DNA of 64,000 bases. It comes from Longitalea luteola (GTDB lineage Bacteria > Bacteroidota > Bacteroidia > Chitinophagales > Chitinophagaceae). The notes beneath the pieces are model-generated. The model made no database searches and had not been told where the DNA came from. It was given only the letters and a program-made list of their open reading frames with translations. The stretch is from contig NZ_JAFIQX010000001.1 of assembly GCF_017356035.1 (NCBI RefSeq), positions 992,001 through 1,056,000 on the forward strand, in the 5' to 3' direction. Of this stretch, positions 37,793 to 47,803 are shown in pieces. Every line of letters begins with the position of its first letter. Within the stretch, counting starts at the first letter, position 1. Position numbers and translations under genes: made by a program.

Positions 37793-38968
37793 ATGGCCAG
37801 ATTTTTATTTTACGATGACAAGCTCATCAACCTGATGATGCAGGAAGAAAAGCCCTGTGGTGGTTCAGCCGTACAATCATTTGCCTGGATGATGGGACTT
37901 CTTGAAGAAGGGCAGGAGGTGTATGTAATGACCAATTCGCCCGGCAAAAAACTTTTGAAAGAGGAGTGTAGCCGGATCAGGCTGGTTCCCATGTTTGAAC
38001 CGAACAAAGGTGTGCGCTGGCTGCGGTGGCTCTATTACCGGCTGCCACATACTTACAGGAGTATAAAAGCGGCGAAGCCTGATTATTTATATGTAGGCAT
38101 TCCTGCTTGGACATCATTCTTTCTCGGGATCATTTGCCGGATGCTGAAAATTAAATTGATCCACCGGATATCGAGCGATATCCAGCTTGACAACCGCTTC
38201 CGCAAGGATAATTCCTTCATGCACCAGTTCCTCCTGAACATGGGCTTCAGGCTGTCGCATCATATATTATGTCAGAACAATTATCAATTGATGATGGTGG
38301 GGAAAAAATTCCCGGGCAAATCCACTATCAAGATCTTCAATCCTTTTTATGTAAAGAACGAGGAGCCGGTTGATACAAGTTCAAGACGGTATATAGCCTG
38401 GGTGGGCATTTACCGCTACCCGAAGAACCTGAAAATGTTATTTGAAATAGCCAGCATTTTAAGAAATGAACGGTTTGTTGTTGCCGGCAAAGAAGGAGCG
38501 AAGATGGATTCGGAAACCAGCTATTACCTCGAAAAACTGAAACACTTGCCCAATGTGTCATTCTGTGGTTATTTACAACGCGAGCAGGTTATGCCCTTCA
38601 TTGCGAACGCTAAATTTTTACTGAACACTTCCCGCTATGAAGGCTTCAGCAATACATTTCTGGAAGCGCTGTCGGTTGGCACGCCAATTTTATCAGGCGT
38701 AAATGTTAACCCCGATTCAATTATTTCAAGATACAACCTGGGCCTCATTTATAACGATGTGTTCGACCTGTGCAAACAGTATGCTTCTATAACACCTGAG
38801 CTGTACCAGCTGATGTCGGATAATGCAAGATCGTATGTGGCGAACAATCATGGATACAGGTTACTGGCCAGGAATCTGCTCAGGTATCTTTCAGAAATGG
38901 ATCGAATAATACCCATTCGTAGCAATACACGCCTGATAACACTTACCGATCAGGCTACACATGCATAA
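37793..38968 (+). CDS. Glycosyltransferase, GT4-like
   Basis: A 391-residue GT-B protein. The C-terminal half carries RYIAWVGIYRYPKNLKML and the donor-site pattern SRYEGFSNTFLEALSVGTPI with the conserved acidic pair. N-terminal GGSAVQSFAWMMGLLEEG matches the acceptor-domain loop. Third gene in a set of sugar-adding enzymes between the polymerase and deacetylase genes. Confidence 0.9.
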   Translation: MARFLFYDDKLINLMMQEEKPCGGSAVQSFAWMMGLLEEGQEVYVMTNSPGKKLLKEECSRIRLVPMFEPNKGVRWLRWLYYRLPHTYRSIKAAKPDYLYVGIPAWTSFFLGIICRMLKIKLIHRISSDIQLDNRFRKDNSFMHQFLLNMGFRLSHHILCQNNYQLMMVGKKFPGKSTIKIFNPFYVKNEEPVDTSSRRYIAWVGIYRYPKNLKMLFEIASILRNERFVVAGKEGAKMDSETSYYLEKLKHLPNVSFCGYLQREQVMPFIANAKFLLNTSRYEGFSNTFLEALSVGTPILSGVNVNPDSIISRYNLGLIYNDVFDLCKQYASITPELYQLMSDNARSYVANNHGYRLLARNLLRYLSEMDRIIPIRSNTRLITLTDQATHA

Positions 38969-38978
38969 TTTCTAAAGT

Positions 38979-40169
38979 ATGATGCTTCATAATCAAAAGA
39001 CCCGTATTATTTTTTTCATCGGCAGTTTAAAGGGGGGAGGCAAGGAACGCCGATTGATTGAGCTGCTTACCTATCTGAACCAGAAACACAGCTATGAGCT
39101 CATGGTAGTAGTAACCGGTACAGAAATAGATTATTCGGCTTTTTATAAACTGAATATTCACTATGAGGTTATTAAGAAGAGATGGAAAAAGAATGATCCA
39201 ACGGTGTTTGCCAAGTTCTACAAAATATGTCAGCAGTTCAAGCCACATCTTATACATACCTGGGGACGCATGCAGTCGTTCTATGCGCTGCCTGCGGTTA
39301 TTGGCAGAAGGATCCCGCTGGTGAACGGACAGATCACATCAGCGCCTCCCAATGCAGGCAAATGGTCATTAAAAAAGATCATTGACCGCATCAATTTCAG
39401 TTTCTCAACCGTAATCCTTTCCAACTCCCGGGCAGGTATAGAGGCTTTCAAACCGCCGCCGGCAAAAGCGAAGGTGATCTACAATGGTATCAACCCAAAC
39501 CGTTTCGAAAATCTGCCCGATCCAAAGCAGGTGCGTGCAAAGTACGGGATTGTAACGCCATTTACGGTAATAATGGTGGCTACCTTTTCGAACAATAAGG
39601 ATTACCCCTTATTCTTCAGGATAGCAGAACGAATTACCCGGGTAAGAAAAGACATCACCTTCATTGCTGCAGGTGATAATTGCGATGATGATTCGGTAAG
39701 GGATCCGTTTTATAAACTGGCGAAACAGAATCCCGGCATCCTGCTAACAGGCCGGGTAAGCGATGTGGAAGCGCTGGTCAATAGTTGTACACTGGGCGTT
39801 CTTTTTTCCAATAAGGCGGTACACGGGGAAGGTATCTCAAATTCAATTGTAGAATATATGGGCCTCGGCAAACCGGTGGTTGCAAACGATGCCGGCGGTA
39901 CAAAAGAAATAGTACATCATAATGTAAATGGTTACCTGGTAACCGGGCAAACAGAAAATGAAATTGCCGAATTGATAACTGACCTCATTGATAACCCTGA
40001 TAAATGTTCAGCCTTTGGGAAAGTAAGCCGGAAGATCATTGATGAATCTTTTTCGCTTAATAAAATGGGAAGGGCATTTGAACAAACATACCAGGATATT
40101 CTGGCCAATGAAAATATTATAATTTATGAAAGTGCTATTCGTGAGCAGCGGCAACAGCAAAGAGTTTGA
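38979..40169 (+). CDS. Glycosyltransferase, GT4-like
   Basis: A 396-residue GT-B protein with GGKERRLIELLTYL near the start (acceptor loop), TVIMVATFSNNKDYPLFF and the donor motif GEGISNSIVEYMGLGKPVVA followed by GGTKEIV. The start could be either of two adjacent ATG codons (38979 or 38982). Its 3' end overlaps the next glycosyltransferase by 44 bases, implying coupled translation. Confidence 0.9.
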   Translation: MMLHNQKTRIIFFIGSLKGGGKERRLIELLTYLNQKHSYELMVVVTGTEIDYSAFYKLNIHYEVIKKRWKKNDPTVFAKFYKICQQFKPHLIHTWGRMQSFYALPAVIGRRIPLVNGQITSAPPNAGKWSLKKIIDRINFSFSTVILSNSRAGIEAFKPPPAKAKVIYNGINPNRFENLPDPKQVRAKYGIVTPFTVIMVATFSNNKDYPLFFRIAERITRVRKDITFIAAGDNCDDDSVRDPFYKLAKQNPGILLTGRVSDVEALVNSCTLGVLFSNKAVHGEGISNSIVEYMGLGKPVVANDAGGTKEIVHHNVNGYLVTGQTENEIAELITDLIDNPDKCSAFGKVSRKIIDESFSLNKMGRAFEQTYQDILANENIIIYESAIREQRQQQRV

Positions 40170-41184
40170 TATCATTCCTTTCATCAAAGAGCAGGGGGAA
40201 TCGTTGAAGAGCGAGGGCATTGAAGTGGATTATTACCCTGTTCATGGAAAAGGTTTAAAAGGTTATATTAAAGCCGGATTCAGCCTGCGAAAATTGCTGA
40301 AGAGAAAACAGTATGATCTGATCCATGCGCATTTTACGTATTCGGGCTGGACTGCCCTGATAGGTGCCGGATGGAGAATCCCCGTTGTATTGTCGTTAAT
40401 GGGCAGCGACGCCAATGGCGAATACAAAGGCGAAAATAAAGTGGTTTTAAGCAGCCGGCTCTCCTCATTTATGACCTGGTTGATCCAGCCTTTTGTAAAA
40501 GCAATCATCTCCAAATCGGCTAACATTGAAAAGTCTGTTTACCTCAAACGTAAATCACACATCATTCCCAATGGCGTCAATATGCAAAAGTTCAGGCCCC
40601 GGGAAATGAATGGCCATAGTGATCATACCAGAACAGACGGAAAAATTAAAGTTCTGTTCCTTGGCAACAAGAACAAGCCGGGTAAGAATTTTCCACTGGT
40701 GGAAGCGGCCATTCAGCATTTGGGCTGGCAGCATGTAGAGTTGATCAGTCCTTACCCGGTACAGCATAACGATGTGCCGAAATATTTGAATGAAGCGGAT
40801 GTACTGGCTTTCCCATCTTATATGGAAGGCTCGCCGAATGTAATTAAAGAAGCGATGGCCTGTAATTGCCCCATCGTTTCAACAGATGTAGGCGATGTGA
40901 GCTGGGTATTTGGAAAAACCAAAGGATGTTACCTGGCATCTTTTGAGCCGGCAGATTTCGCAGAAAAATTGAAAGAGGCCATCCACTTTTCACAAACCAA
41001 AGGCAGGACCAAAGGCCGGCAGCGTATTGTGAGTCTGAGCCTGGATATGGAAACAGTGGCAAAACGGCTCAGGTCAGTGTATATTAAATGTATTACCAAA
41101 TCTAAATCATACCCAATTACCGAAACAACTGCAAATTATCACGCCCCTGTTCAAACTGAATTGGTTGGAAACAATAGTCAATAA
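40126..41184 (+). CDS. Glycosyltransferase, GT4-like
   Basis: A 352-residue GT-B protein: MKVLFVSSGNSKEF, IHAHFTYSGWTALIG, VVLSLMGSDANGE in the N-terminal half, and EGSPNVIKEAMACNCPIVST with DVGDVSW in the donor domain. It begins inside the end of the preceding gene (44-base overlap). A tail of about 30 residues after the fold is low-complexity. Confidence 0.9.
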   Translation: MKVLFVSSGNSKEFDIIPFIKEQGESLKSEGIEVDYYPVHGKGLKGYIKAGFSLRKLLKRKQYDLIHAHFTYSGWTALIGAGWRIPVVLSLMGSDANGEYKGENKVVLSSRLSSFMTWLIQPFVKAIISKSANIEKSVYLKRKSHIIPNGVNMQKFRPREMNGHSDHTRTDGKIKVLFLGNKNKPGKNFPLVEAAIQHLGWQHVELISPYPVQHNDVPKYLNEADVLAFPSYMEGSPNVIKEAMACNCPIVSTDVGDVSWVFGKTKGCYLASFEPADFAEKLKEAIHFSQTKGRTKGRQRIVSLSLDMETVAKRLRSVYIKCITKSKSYPITETTANYHAPVQTELVGNNSQ

Positions 41185-41207
41185 ACCCCCTAAAACGAAG
41201 AGATTGT

Positions 41208-42194
41208 ATGAGAAAAAGTTTGAGAAACTTGGTCTGCCAGGCCGTAGCGAATTCGTTCATTCTTACCGGCGTAGTAAAGTACGCAACCAGGAAGGCGTTG
41301 AACTCAAAATGCATTCTGTCCCTGTATTTTCACAAACCTTCGAAAGCAGAATTTGAATGGTGCATCCAATGGTTAAAGGACAAAGGCTTCCGGTTTATTA
41401 GCCTGGATGAGGTTGAAAGAATAAAAAACGGCGAAATACCTTTTCCCAAAGGCTCGGTATTGATAACGGTAGATGATGGCTGGCGATCAAATGTGCCCAA
41501 TGTTGTGGAAGTGGCCATCCGGCATAAAGTACCGGTAACCATTTTTGTTTCCACATCACCTGTAGAAGAAGGCGCTTATTGGTGGTCGTACGTACAACAG
41601 GCAAAACAAAAAGGATTGATACCCTATTCAAAGCATGAATTGAAAAAAGTGCCCGAGCAAACACGGCTTGGTATTTTACAGGATATCAAGAAGAAAGTTA
41701 ACCCTGGCAGGGATGCAATGACAGTTGACGAGGTTAAAACCATTTCAGCGTATCCTTATATAACCATAGGCGCGCATACGCATACGCATCCGATCCTCAT
41801 TAACTGCAACCAGAAGCAGATCTATGAAGAATTAAAAATATCCCGGCAAAAGCTGGAATCATGGATTGGTAAGGAAGTGGACTATTTCGCATATCCGAAT
41901 GGCGATTACAGCAAGCGCGAAGCACAAATACTGAAGAACCTCAACTACCGGTTGGCATTTTCATCAGATCCCAAATACCTTACGCCGGAATCGCTGAAGA
42001 ACAGTTTTACCCTGCCGCGGTTCGGTTTTCTGGAAGGCGCTTCCACCGCTGAAAACATTTGCCGCATGACAGGCGTCTGGCAGCCATTGATGACGAAACT
42101 GCCGCGTCTCAGCTATTTCAAGCTGAAAAATAAAACGAATAAGAAGGAATTAATTCAGGAAAGTATGCCTAAAGGAGGCCCAAGTCCCGCATGA
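41208..42194 (+). CDS. Polysaccharide deacetylase family protein
   Basis: A 328-residue NodB-type enzyme. Motif 1 is ITVDDGW (catalytic and metal Asp pair) and motif 2 HTHTHP (metal His). YFAYPNGDYSKRE is motif 3. No clear signal peptide, though residues 8-24 are mildly hydrophobic, so the site of action is uncertain. It likely removes acetyl groups from an N- or O-acetylated sugar of the polymer. Overlaps the next gene by 4 bases (ATGA). Confidence 0.88.
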   Translation: MRKSLRNLVCQAVANSFILTGVVKYATRKALNSKCILSLYFHKPSKAEFEWCIQWLKDKGFRFISLDEVERIKNGEIPFPKGSVLITVDDGWRSNVPNVVEVAIRHKVPVTIFVSTSPVEEGAYWWSYVQQAKQKGLIPYSKHELKKVPEQTRLGILQDIKKKVNPGRDAMTVDEVKTISAYPYITIGAHTHTHPILINCNQKQIYEELKISRQKLESWIGKEVDYFAYPNGDYSKREAQILKNLNYRLAFSSDPKYLTPESLKNSFTLPRFGFLEGASTAENICRMTGVWQPLMTKLPRLSYFKLKNKTNKKELIQESMPKGGPSPA

Positions 42195-43210
42195 AAATTC
42201 TTTTTGACATAAAACACCCGGCCCAGCTGAATCTTTTCAAAGGGCTCACCAGCGAGCTGCGTGAAGAGAACTGGGATGTAACTATCTGTTACCTCCAACG
42301 GGGAAAACTGCCCAACATCATTAAACTGGAATACCCGGGGTTCAACACCATTCCGGTGGGAAGCAGCAGGGGCACCAGGTGGTCGATCCTGTGGGATGGA
42401 AATATTAAACGAACCCTGGCCTTTCTGGAGCTTATCCGGAAAGAGAAATACAATATCTGTGTAGCGGCAAGCAGTATTCCACTGGCCATGGCCTGTAAAC
42501 TGGCCGGTATTCCTTTGATCCAGTTCTATGATGATCCCGAAAGGAAACAGGTGAATACGATAAATGCCAGGCTGAGCACCCAGTTGTTCTTTCCGCCTAT
42601 CGTTGAAAAGAACCGGAAAGTTTCCGTTTTCAATTGCCTGAAAGAGTGGAGTTATTTGAGTCCGCGACGCTTCAGGCCCGATGTGAAAGCGCTGGAACCT
42701 TATGGACTTGCTCCTCATGAATACATTTTCGTTCGCGAGGTAAGTAATAAATCATTTAATTATTACAATCAGCAGGATGGTATCATCAGCAGCTTTGCCG
42801 GTAAAATAGATCCATCAGCGAAAGTCATTTTATCGCTTGAGGATAAAAGTTATGCAAACCGGTATCCTGCCCACTGGACCATTTTGCAGGAACCTGTAAA
42901 AGACATTCATTCCCTCATTTATTTTTCGAAAATGGTCATTTCATCGGGTGACAGTATGGCCAGGGAAGGCGCCATGCTGGGGCTGCCCAGTGTGTACTGC
43001 GGCATCAGGAAAATGAAAGCGAATGAACTGCTGATGCAACTGGGCATGCTGCAACACCTGCCCGTTGACAGCGCAGTACCATTTATCAACATGATCATTG
43101 GGAAAGGATTTGATGAGGAAAAACAGACCAGTATCAGAAAACAACTGCTTGAACAATGGGATGACATGACTGCATTCATGAAAGAGCAGATTAACCGTTA
43201 TAAAACCTAG
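42191..43210 (+). CDS. DUF354-like glycosyltransferase-fold protein
   Basis: A 339-residue protein resembling DUF354 proteins, which share a GT-B/MurG-like fold: MKILFDIKHPAQLNLFKGL, SSIPLAMACKLAGIPLIQF, and SGDSMAREGAMLGLPSVYCG in the donor-like half. Found in archaeal and bacterial surface-polysaccharide loci. It could be a fifth glycosyltransferase of the operon; direct activity is not established. ATGA overlap with the deacetylase shows translational coupling. Confidence 0.8.
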   Translation: MKILFDIKHPAQLNLFKGLTSELREENWDVTICYLQRGKLPNIIKLEYPGFNTIPVGSSRGTRWSILWDGNIKRTLAFLELIRKEKYNICVAASSIPLAMACKLAGIPLIQFYDDPERKQVNTINARLSTQLFFPPIVEKNRKVSVFNCLKEWSYLSPRRFRPDVKALEPYGLAPHEYIFVREVSNKSFNYYNQQDGIISSFAGKIDPSAKVILSLEDKSYANRYPAHWTILQEPVKDIHSLIYFSKMVISSGDSMAREGAMLGLPSVYCGIRKMKANELLMQLGMLQHLPVDSAVPFINMIIGKGFDEEKQTSIRKQLLEQWDDMTAFMKEQINRYKT

Positions 43211-43215
43211 AAACA

Positions 43216-44523
43216 ATGAAAATTTCAATTTTTGGCCTGGGATATGTTGGATGCGTCAGCGTTGGCTGCCTTGCAAAGAACGGGCATGAAATTATCGGGG
43301 TCGATGTAAGCGAATTTAAGGTCGATCTTATCAACAGGGGCTTACCCACCATTCAGGAAAAAGACATAGACAACATTATCCGGGAAGGGTATGAAAAGGG
43401 CAGCATTTCAGCCACTACCTGCGCTGAAGAAGCAGTTCATAATACCGATCTGAGCATCATTTGTGTAGGCACACCGCCTACTGCAAACGGGCATTTGAAC
43501 CTTTCCTATATCTATAAAACCGCAGAACAAATAGGAAAGGCGCTGCGCGAAAAGGAAAGCTTTCATACCGTGGTGATCCGCAGCACGGTAATGCCGGGAA
43601 CCAACAAGAAATATGGTGAGATCATTGAAGAATTTTCGGGTAAAAAACGAGGCGTAGGTTTCTCGGTGGTTTCCAATCCTGAATTTTTACGCGAGGGTTC
43701 CGCTGTGCATGACTATTACCATCCGGCAGTAACTGTGATCGGAGGCGATCATACAGGCGCCATGGAAAAAGTGGCTTCCTTATACCGCTGTCTTGATGCA
43801 CCCATTGAAATAACTGATGTAAAGGTTGCCGAGATCATCAAGTATATCAATAATTCGTTTCATGCGCTCAAAATTGCCTTCTCCAATGAAGTGGGCAATA
43901 TCTGCAAAGCCCTGCACATCGATCCGTTCAAGGTAATGGACTTGTTTTGCAAGGACACCCGCCTGAATATTTCACCGGCCTATTTAAAACCGGGCTTTGC
44001 TTACGGCGGTTCCTGCCTGCCCAAGGACCTTAAAGGATTAGTAACGCTGGGGCACGACAATTACCTGGATACGCCGGTACTGGCAATGATCCATTCCTCG
44101 AATGAGCAGCACCAGAAGAAAGCGTTTGAACTGGTTCATAGTAAGGGAAAGAAGAACATTTGCATGGTGGGGTTGAGTTTTAAAGAAGGTACAGATGATC
44201 TGCGTTACAGTCCTTATGTCGAACTGGCCGAAACATTGATCGGGAAAGGTTACCGGGTGACCATCTATGACGAGTACGTTTGTCTTTCAAAACTCGTTGG
44301 CGCCAATAAAGCCTATGTTAACGAACGGCTGCCGCATTTATCAGAGCATATCAGCAATAATCTTGAATCTGCTATAGCCGACAATGAGGTTGTGGTGATA
44401 AGCCACCGCAATTTCGATGCAAAGACCTACCGGCATTTGCTAAAAGAGAAAACAGCCATAATTGATCTGGCCAGAATTCATGATCTCGAAGAATTGCCCA
44501 ACTACGAAGGGATCTGCTGGTAG
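43216..44523 (+). CDS. Nucleotide-sugar dehydrogenase, GDP-mannose 6-dehydrogenase (AlgD) like
   Basis: A 435-residue NAD-dependent four-electron dehydrogenase. The opening ISIFGLGYVGCVSVGCL, GHEIIGVDVS and DLINRG follow AlgD wording closely, as do RSTVMPGT, NPEFLREGSA and the active-site Cys in FAYGGSCLPKDLKGL. AlgD oxidises GDP-mannose to GDP-mannuronate; the match here points to a mannuronate or related uronate donor, though UDP-sugar specificity cannot be excluded from sequence alone. Provides an acidic sugar for the polymer, consistent with the uronate lyase-like genes downstream. Confidence 0.88.
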   Translation: MKISIFGLGYVGCVSVGCLAKNGHEIIGVDVSEFKVDLINRGLPTIQEKDIDNIIREGYEKGSISATTCAEEAVHNTDLSIICVGTPPTANGHLNLSYIYKTAEQIGKALREKESFHTVVIRSTVMPGTNKKYGEIIEEFSGKKRGVGFSVVSNPEFLREGSAVHDYYHPAVTVIGGDHTGAMEKVASLYRCLDAPIEITDVKVAEIIKYINNSFHALKIAFSNEVGNICKALHIDPFKVMDLFCKDTRLNISPAYLKPGFAYGGSCLPKDLKGLVTLGHDNYLDTPVLAMIHSSNEQHQKKAFELVHSKGKKNICMVGLSFKEGTDDLRYSPYVELAETLIGKGYRVTIYDEYVCLSKLVGANKAYVNERLPHLSEHISNNLESAIADNEVVVISHRNFDAKTYRHLLKEKTAIIDLARIHDLEELPNYEGICW

Positions 44524-44559
44524 GTGTTATTTGATCATTTTACTTAACGTAGTTTTATC

Positions 44560-45300
44560 ATGACACCAAAGAACGCAGACCACTTCTTTGATATAGTGGT
44601 CAAAAAGAAATTTTACTCCAGTAAAGGAAACCTTAAGTTTTACCTCAACGGTTTATTCGAACATGTTGATCTGTCACAAAAAGAAGTGTTGGATATCGGT
44701 GGGGGCAAAGGGCTGCTGTCGTTATATGCGGCCGTTAAAGGAGCTAAAAAAGTAGTATGTCTTGAACCGGAAGAAGATGGTTCAAGAAATGGGATGATAT
44801 CAGGATATCACGACCTGCGCAGGGAGTTGCCGGAGTCGTTACCGGTTGAACTGCTGCCGCTCAGATTACAGGATTACCTGCAGCAGACAAGCGCTGAAAA
44901 ATATGATGTTGTTGTTCTGAACAATTCGATCAACCACCTCGACGAAAACGCCTGTATTCATCTGAGAAATACAGAGGCCAGTTACAGAACCTATGTAGGC
45001 ATTTTTAAGGATCTGTCACGGATAATGAAGCCTGGAGGCGTGTTGATTGCGACCGATTGTTCGTGTAAGAACTTCTTCAACGACATTCATGTAAAAAATA
45101 TTTTCGTTCCCACCATCGAATGGCATAAACATCAAAGGCCCAGTACCTGGATCTCAGTATTGAAAGATGCCGGATTTAAAAATCCAACTGTGAAGTGGCC
45201 TTCGCTTAACCGGCTGAGAGCACCGGGCAGAATATTTATGGCCAACCCATTCATGTCATACTTAACGAGAAGCTATTTTCAATTGACTATGGAAAAGTAA
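44560..45300 (+). CDS. Class I SAM-dependent methyltransferase
   Basis: A 246-residue Rossmann methyltransferase. Motif I is VLDIGGGKGLLSLYA, with the acidic ligand in VVCLEPEEDG; YDVVVLNNSINHLDE is motif IV and MKPGGVLIATDC motif V/VI. Probably methylates a sugar hydroxyl or carboxyl of the repeat unit, given its position. Target unknown. Confidence 0.88.
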   Translation: MTPKNADHFFDIVVKKKFYSSKGNLKFYLNGLFEHVDLSQKEVLDIGGGKGLLSLYAAVKGAKKVVCLEPEEDGSRNGMISGYHDLRRELPESLPVELLPLRLQDYLQQTSAEKYDVVVLNNSINHLDENACIHLRNTEASYRTYVGIFKDLSRIMKPGGVLIATDCSCKNFFNDIHVKNIFVPTIEWHKHQRPSTWISVLKDAGFKNPTVKWPSLNRLRAPGRIFMANPFMSYLTRSYFQLTMEK

Positions 45301-45333
45301 ACAGATTGAATTTATTAACCTTTTAAAGAGATC

Positions 45334-46716
45334 GTGGTTATGTCTGGTCAAAAACAGAAACGTGAGCTTCCATACCTGGCAGTTGATCTATTTCCGCTGA
45401 TTTTTGTATTTCTAGCTGCACTGTATTGTTTCAGGGATTTCAGGTTTTCCAAAAGAGATTGGATCGCTTTATCTGTCTTTATTATTCTCTGGTGCCTGTT
45501 CGAATACCTTAGGAAATACCGGTATTCAGACCTGTCAACCAAATGGCAGAAGCGGATAACGAGTCATGTAAAGACGTATGTTTCGCTGATCATACTTGAG
45601 TTCGCGGTGCTATTGTATTTACCGGTGCCAATGGTTTTCTGGAAACAGGTGATCACTATTACATTCGGCATTTTTGCGCTTGATTTTTTGATCAGTTTCC
45701 TCATCATCGATCGACTATTCAAGATCGCAGGCAACCAGAAATTCGTGATCGTTGCAGGCACGGGTAATAAAGCGAAAATAGTGGAAGATGAGGTGTTGAC
45801 AAGTCATAATCACGGCTACCAGTTGAAAGGATTTATCAGTTGCGACACACAGGATGTGTGTATGATAGAAAGTAAAAAGGTGCTCGGTGATCTTGACAAT
45901 ATCAATCAGTACCTGCAGTCTAACGACGTTGATGAGATCGTTATCGCTTTACCCGACGATCAGAAGAACAACATACAAAAGGTGTTATCCGTTGCGGATT
46001 ATCATGGTATCAGGGTGAAATACGTGCTGGACTATCATGAGCTGTTCGGCAATCATTATAAGATCACGCGGTTTGGGCAGGTGGATGCTGTGAACATTCG
46101 CGAAATGCCCTGCGACGGAAGGTATGCCCGGTTGGTGAAGAATTGTTTCGATAAGGTGTTTGCAACCATAGCACTTACTTTATTACTGCCGTTGTTCGTA
46201 GTGGTGGCCATTTTGATCAAGCTGGAATCGCGCGGCCCTGTATTTTATTGTCCCATCCGCATCGGAAAAGGAGGGCGGCCGTTCAAAGTATATAAGTTCA
46301 GAAGCATGCGTCAGAACGATGATTCAGCTAGCGGTGTTCATTCCACACAGGTAAATGATCCGCGCATCACCCGGATAGGAAGAATTATTAGAAAATACAG
46401 CATCGACGAACTGCCGCAGTTCATCAATGTATTGTTAGGTTCCATGAGTGTGGTAGGGCCCCGTCCGCACAGAAGATACCTTAACCGGCAGCTGCAGGAG
46501 AACGTTTACCACTATATGCTCAGGCAATATGTAAAACCAGGTATAACCGGCTGGGCGCAGGTGAATGGCTGGCGCGGTCCCACTGACACCGAAGAGCAGA
46601 AAAGGCAGCGGACCCTGCACGATCTCTGGTATATTGAGAACTGGTCATTCGCACTCGATCTCAAGATCATCTTTCTCACGATATGTAGCGCAAAGGCGCA
46701 TAAAGCGGCTTTTTAA
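45334..46716 (+). CDS. Undecaprenyl-phosphate sugar phosphotransferase (WcaJ/WbaP type)
   Basis: A 460-residue polyisoprenyl-phosphate hexose-1-phosphate transferase that starts repeat-unit assembly. Four N-terminal membrane helices, a CoA-binding-like middle (FVIVAGTGNKAKIVEDE), a fifth helix and the catalytic bacterial sugar transferase domain: KLESRGPVFYCPIRIGKGG, FKVYKFRSMR, DELPQFINVLLGSMSVVGPR and PGITGWAQVNGWRG. The priming sugar is likely hexose-1-phosphate. Unusually it is encoded late in the operon. Confidence 0.93.
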   Translation: MVMSGQKQKRELPYLAVDLFPLIFVFLAALYCFRDFRFSKRDWIALSVFIILWCLFEYLRKYRYSDLSTKWQKRITSHVKTYVSLIILEFAVLLYLPVPMVFWKQVITITFGIFALDFLISFLIIDRLFKIAGNQKFVIVAGTGNKAKIVEDEVLTSHNHGYQLKGFISCDTQDVCMIESKKVLGDLDNINQYLQSNDVDEIVIALPDDQKNNIQKVLSVADYHGIRVKYVLDYHELFGNHYKITRFGQVDAVNIREMPCDGRYARLVKNCFDKVFATIALTLLLPLFVVVAILIKLESRGPVFYCPIRIGKGGRPFKVYKFRSMRQNDDSASGVHSTQVNDPRITRIGRIIRKYSIDELPQFINVLLGSMSVVGPRPHRRYLNRQLQENVYHYMLRQYVKPGITGWAQVNGWRGPTDTEEQKRQRTLHDLWYIENWSFALDLKIIFLTICSAKAHKAAF

Positions 46717-46758
46717 GAGAGGCCCTTTCTTTATTAACTCCACCTAAAAGAATTATTT

Positions 46759-47787
46759 ATGCAACTCACATCCGCACAACTTGAAACAGTTTCCCCGGCT
46801 GCATTTCTGGTCACAGGAGGCGCAGGTTTTATAGGATCGCATATTGCTGAATTTCTATTGACTGCCGGCGCCCGCAAAGTGCGTGTGCTGGATAACCTGT
46901 CAACAGGACATTTTCGTAACGTAGCGCCCTTTGCCAATCACCCGCGGTTTGAATTTAAGAAGGGCGATATCCGGGACATGGATACCTGCAAAGCTGCCTG
47001 TCAGGGAATGGATTACGTATTTCATCTGGCCACAGACGGAACTGCGTTCAATAATGCCAATGTATCAGATTTTTTAAACCTGCTGGTTGTTGCCCATGAG
47101 GCGGGTAGTAAGCGGCTGGTGTATGCCTCGGGCCCGCCAAAATACGGGGAAAGCAACGCCGCCTCAAAAGTGGAACATGCATTTTCACCGGATGCCGACA
47201 GCAAATATATAAACGAATTATATGCAGAAGTATTTACACAACAATATGGAATGGAGACGATCGGTTTGCGGTATAGTAATGTGTATGGCCTGCGGCAGAA
47301 CCTGCAAAGTGAGTATGCGGCCATGATACCCAATCTGGTGACGCAATTGCGCAAACATGCATCGCCTGCTTTTGATAATTCAGCAAATATATATTATGAT
47401 TTCAATTATATAGACGATATAGTGCGGGCGCATGTTCTGGCTATGCTCAGCACCAATGCCAATGCCTTGAACCAGGTATATAATATAACACCTCAGGAAA
47501 AAACTTCTTTATTCCAATTAGCTGTATATTTGAGAGATTTACTTAGTGCATTTGATGAAGAAATAGGTCTTATAGAAATTGGTGCGGCCGGGCTTTCAGC
47601 GCATGACACAAATTTTCCCATTGCTGAAGTCAAAGACAAGGAGCTGACCGGGTATCAACCCCGGATCTCTTTGCAGAATGGTTTGCTGAAATCAATAAGC
47701 TGGTATTGGGCTTTCCTGCCACAATTTTCAGCCGAAGCGGCAGAAAAAAAGCATCGGGAGCTCTCCGCAACCACCCTTTCTTTATGA
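46759..47787 (+). CDS. Divergent NAD-dependent epimerase with altered catalytic residues
   Basis: A 342-residue extended SDR. The NAD motif (TGGAGFIGSHIAE) and early strands (VRVLDNLSTGHFRNV) are intact, and the C-terminal substrate half has YDFNYIDDIVRAHV. But the catalytic block is degenerate: where relatives show SSxxYG it has SGPPKYG, and where they show YxxxK it has DADSK, so the usual Ser and Tyr are missing while Lys stays. The HLA segment (FHLATDGTAFNNANVS) is also shortened. It may bind a nucleotide sugar without classical epimerisation, or catalyse a different reaction. Located between the priming transferase and an aminotransferase gene. Confidence 0.85.
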   Translation: MQLTSAQLETVSPAAFLVTGGAGFIGSHIAEFLLTAGARKVRVLDNLSTGHFRNVAPFANHPRFEFKKGDIRDMDTCKAACQGMDYVFHLATDGTAFNNANVSDFLNLLVVAHEAGSKRLVYASGPPKYGESNAASKVEHAFSPDADSKYINELYAEVFTQQYGMETIGLRYSNVYGLRQNLQSEYAAMIPNLVTQLRKHASPAFDNSANIYYDFNYIDDIVRAHVLAMLSTNANALNQVYNITPQEKTSLFQLAVYLRDLLSAFDEEIGLIEIGAAGLSAHDTNFPIAEVKDKELTGYQPRISLQNGLLKSISWYWAFLPQFSAEAAEKKHRELSATTLSL

Positions 47788-47803
47788 TCTAAAACCACAT
47801 CAA

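Noticed and set aside
38071-38079. GGCGAAGCC, the core of the leader element, inside a glycosyltransferase gene
   Set aside because: It lacks the upstream GATTWTGAT part and is explained by the codons of a coding region, so it is taken as chance.
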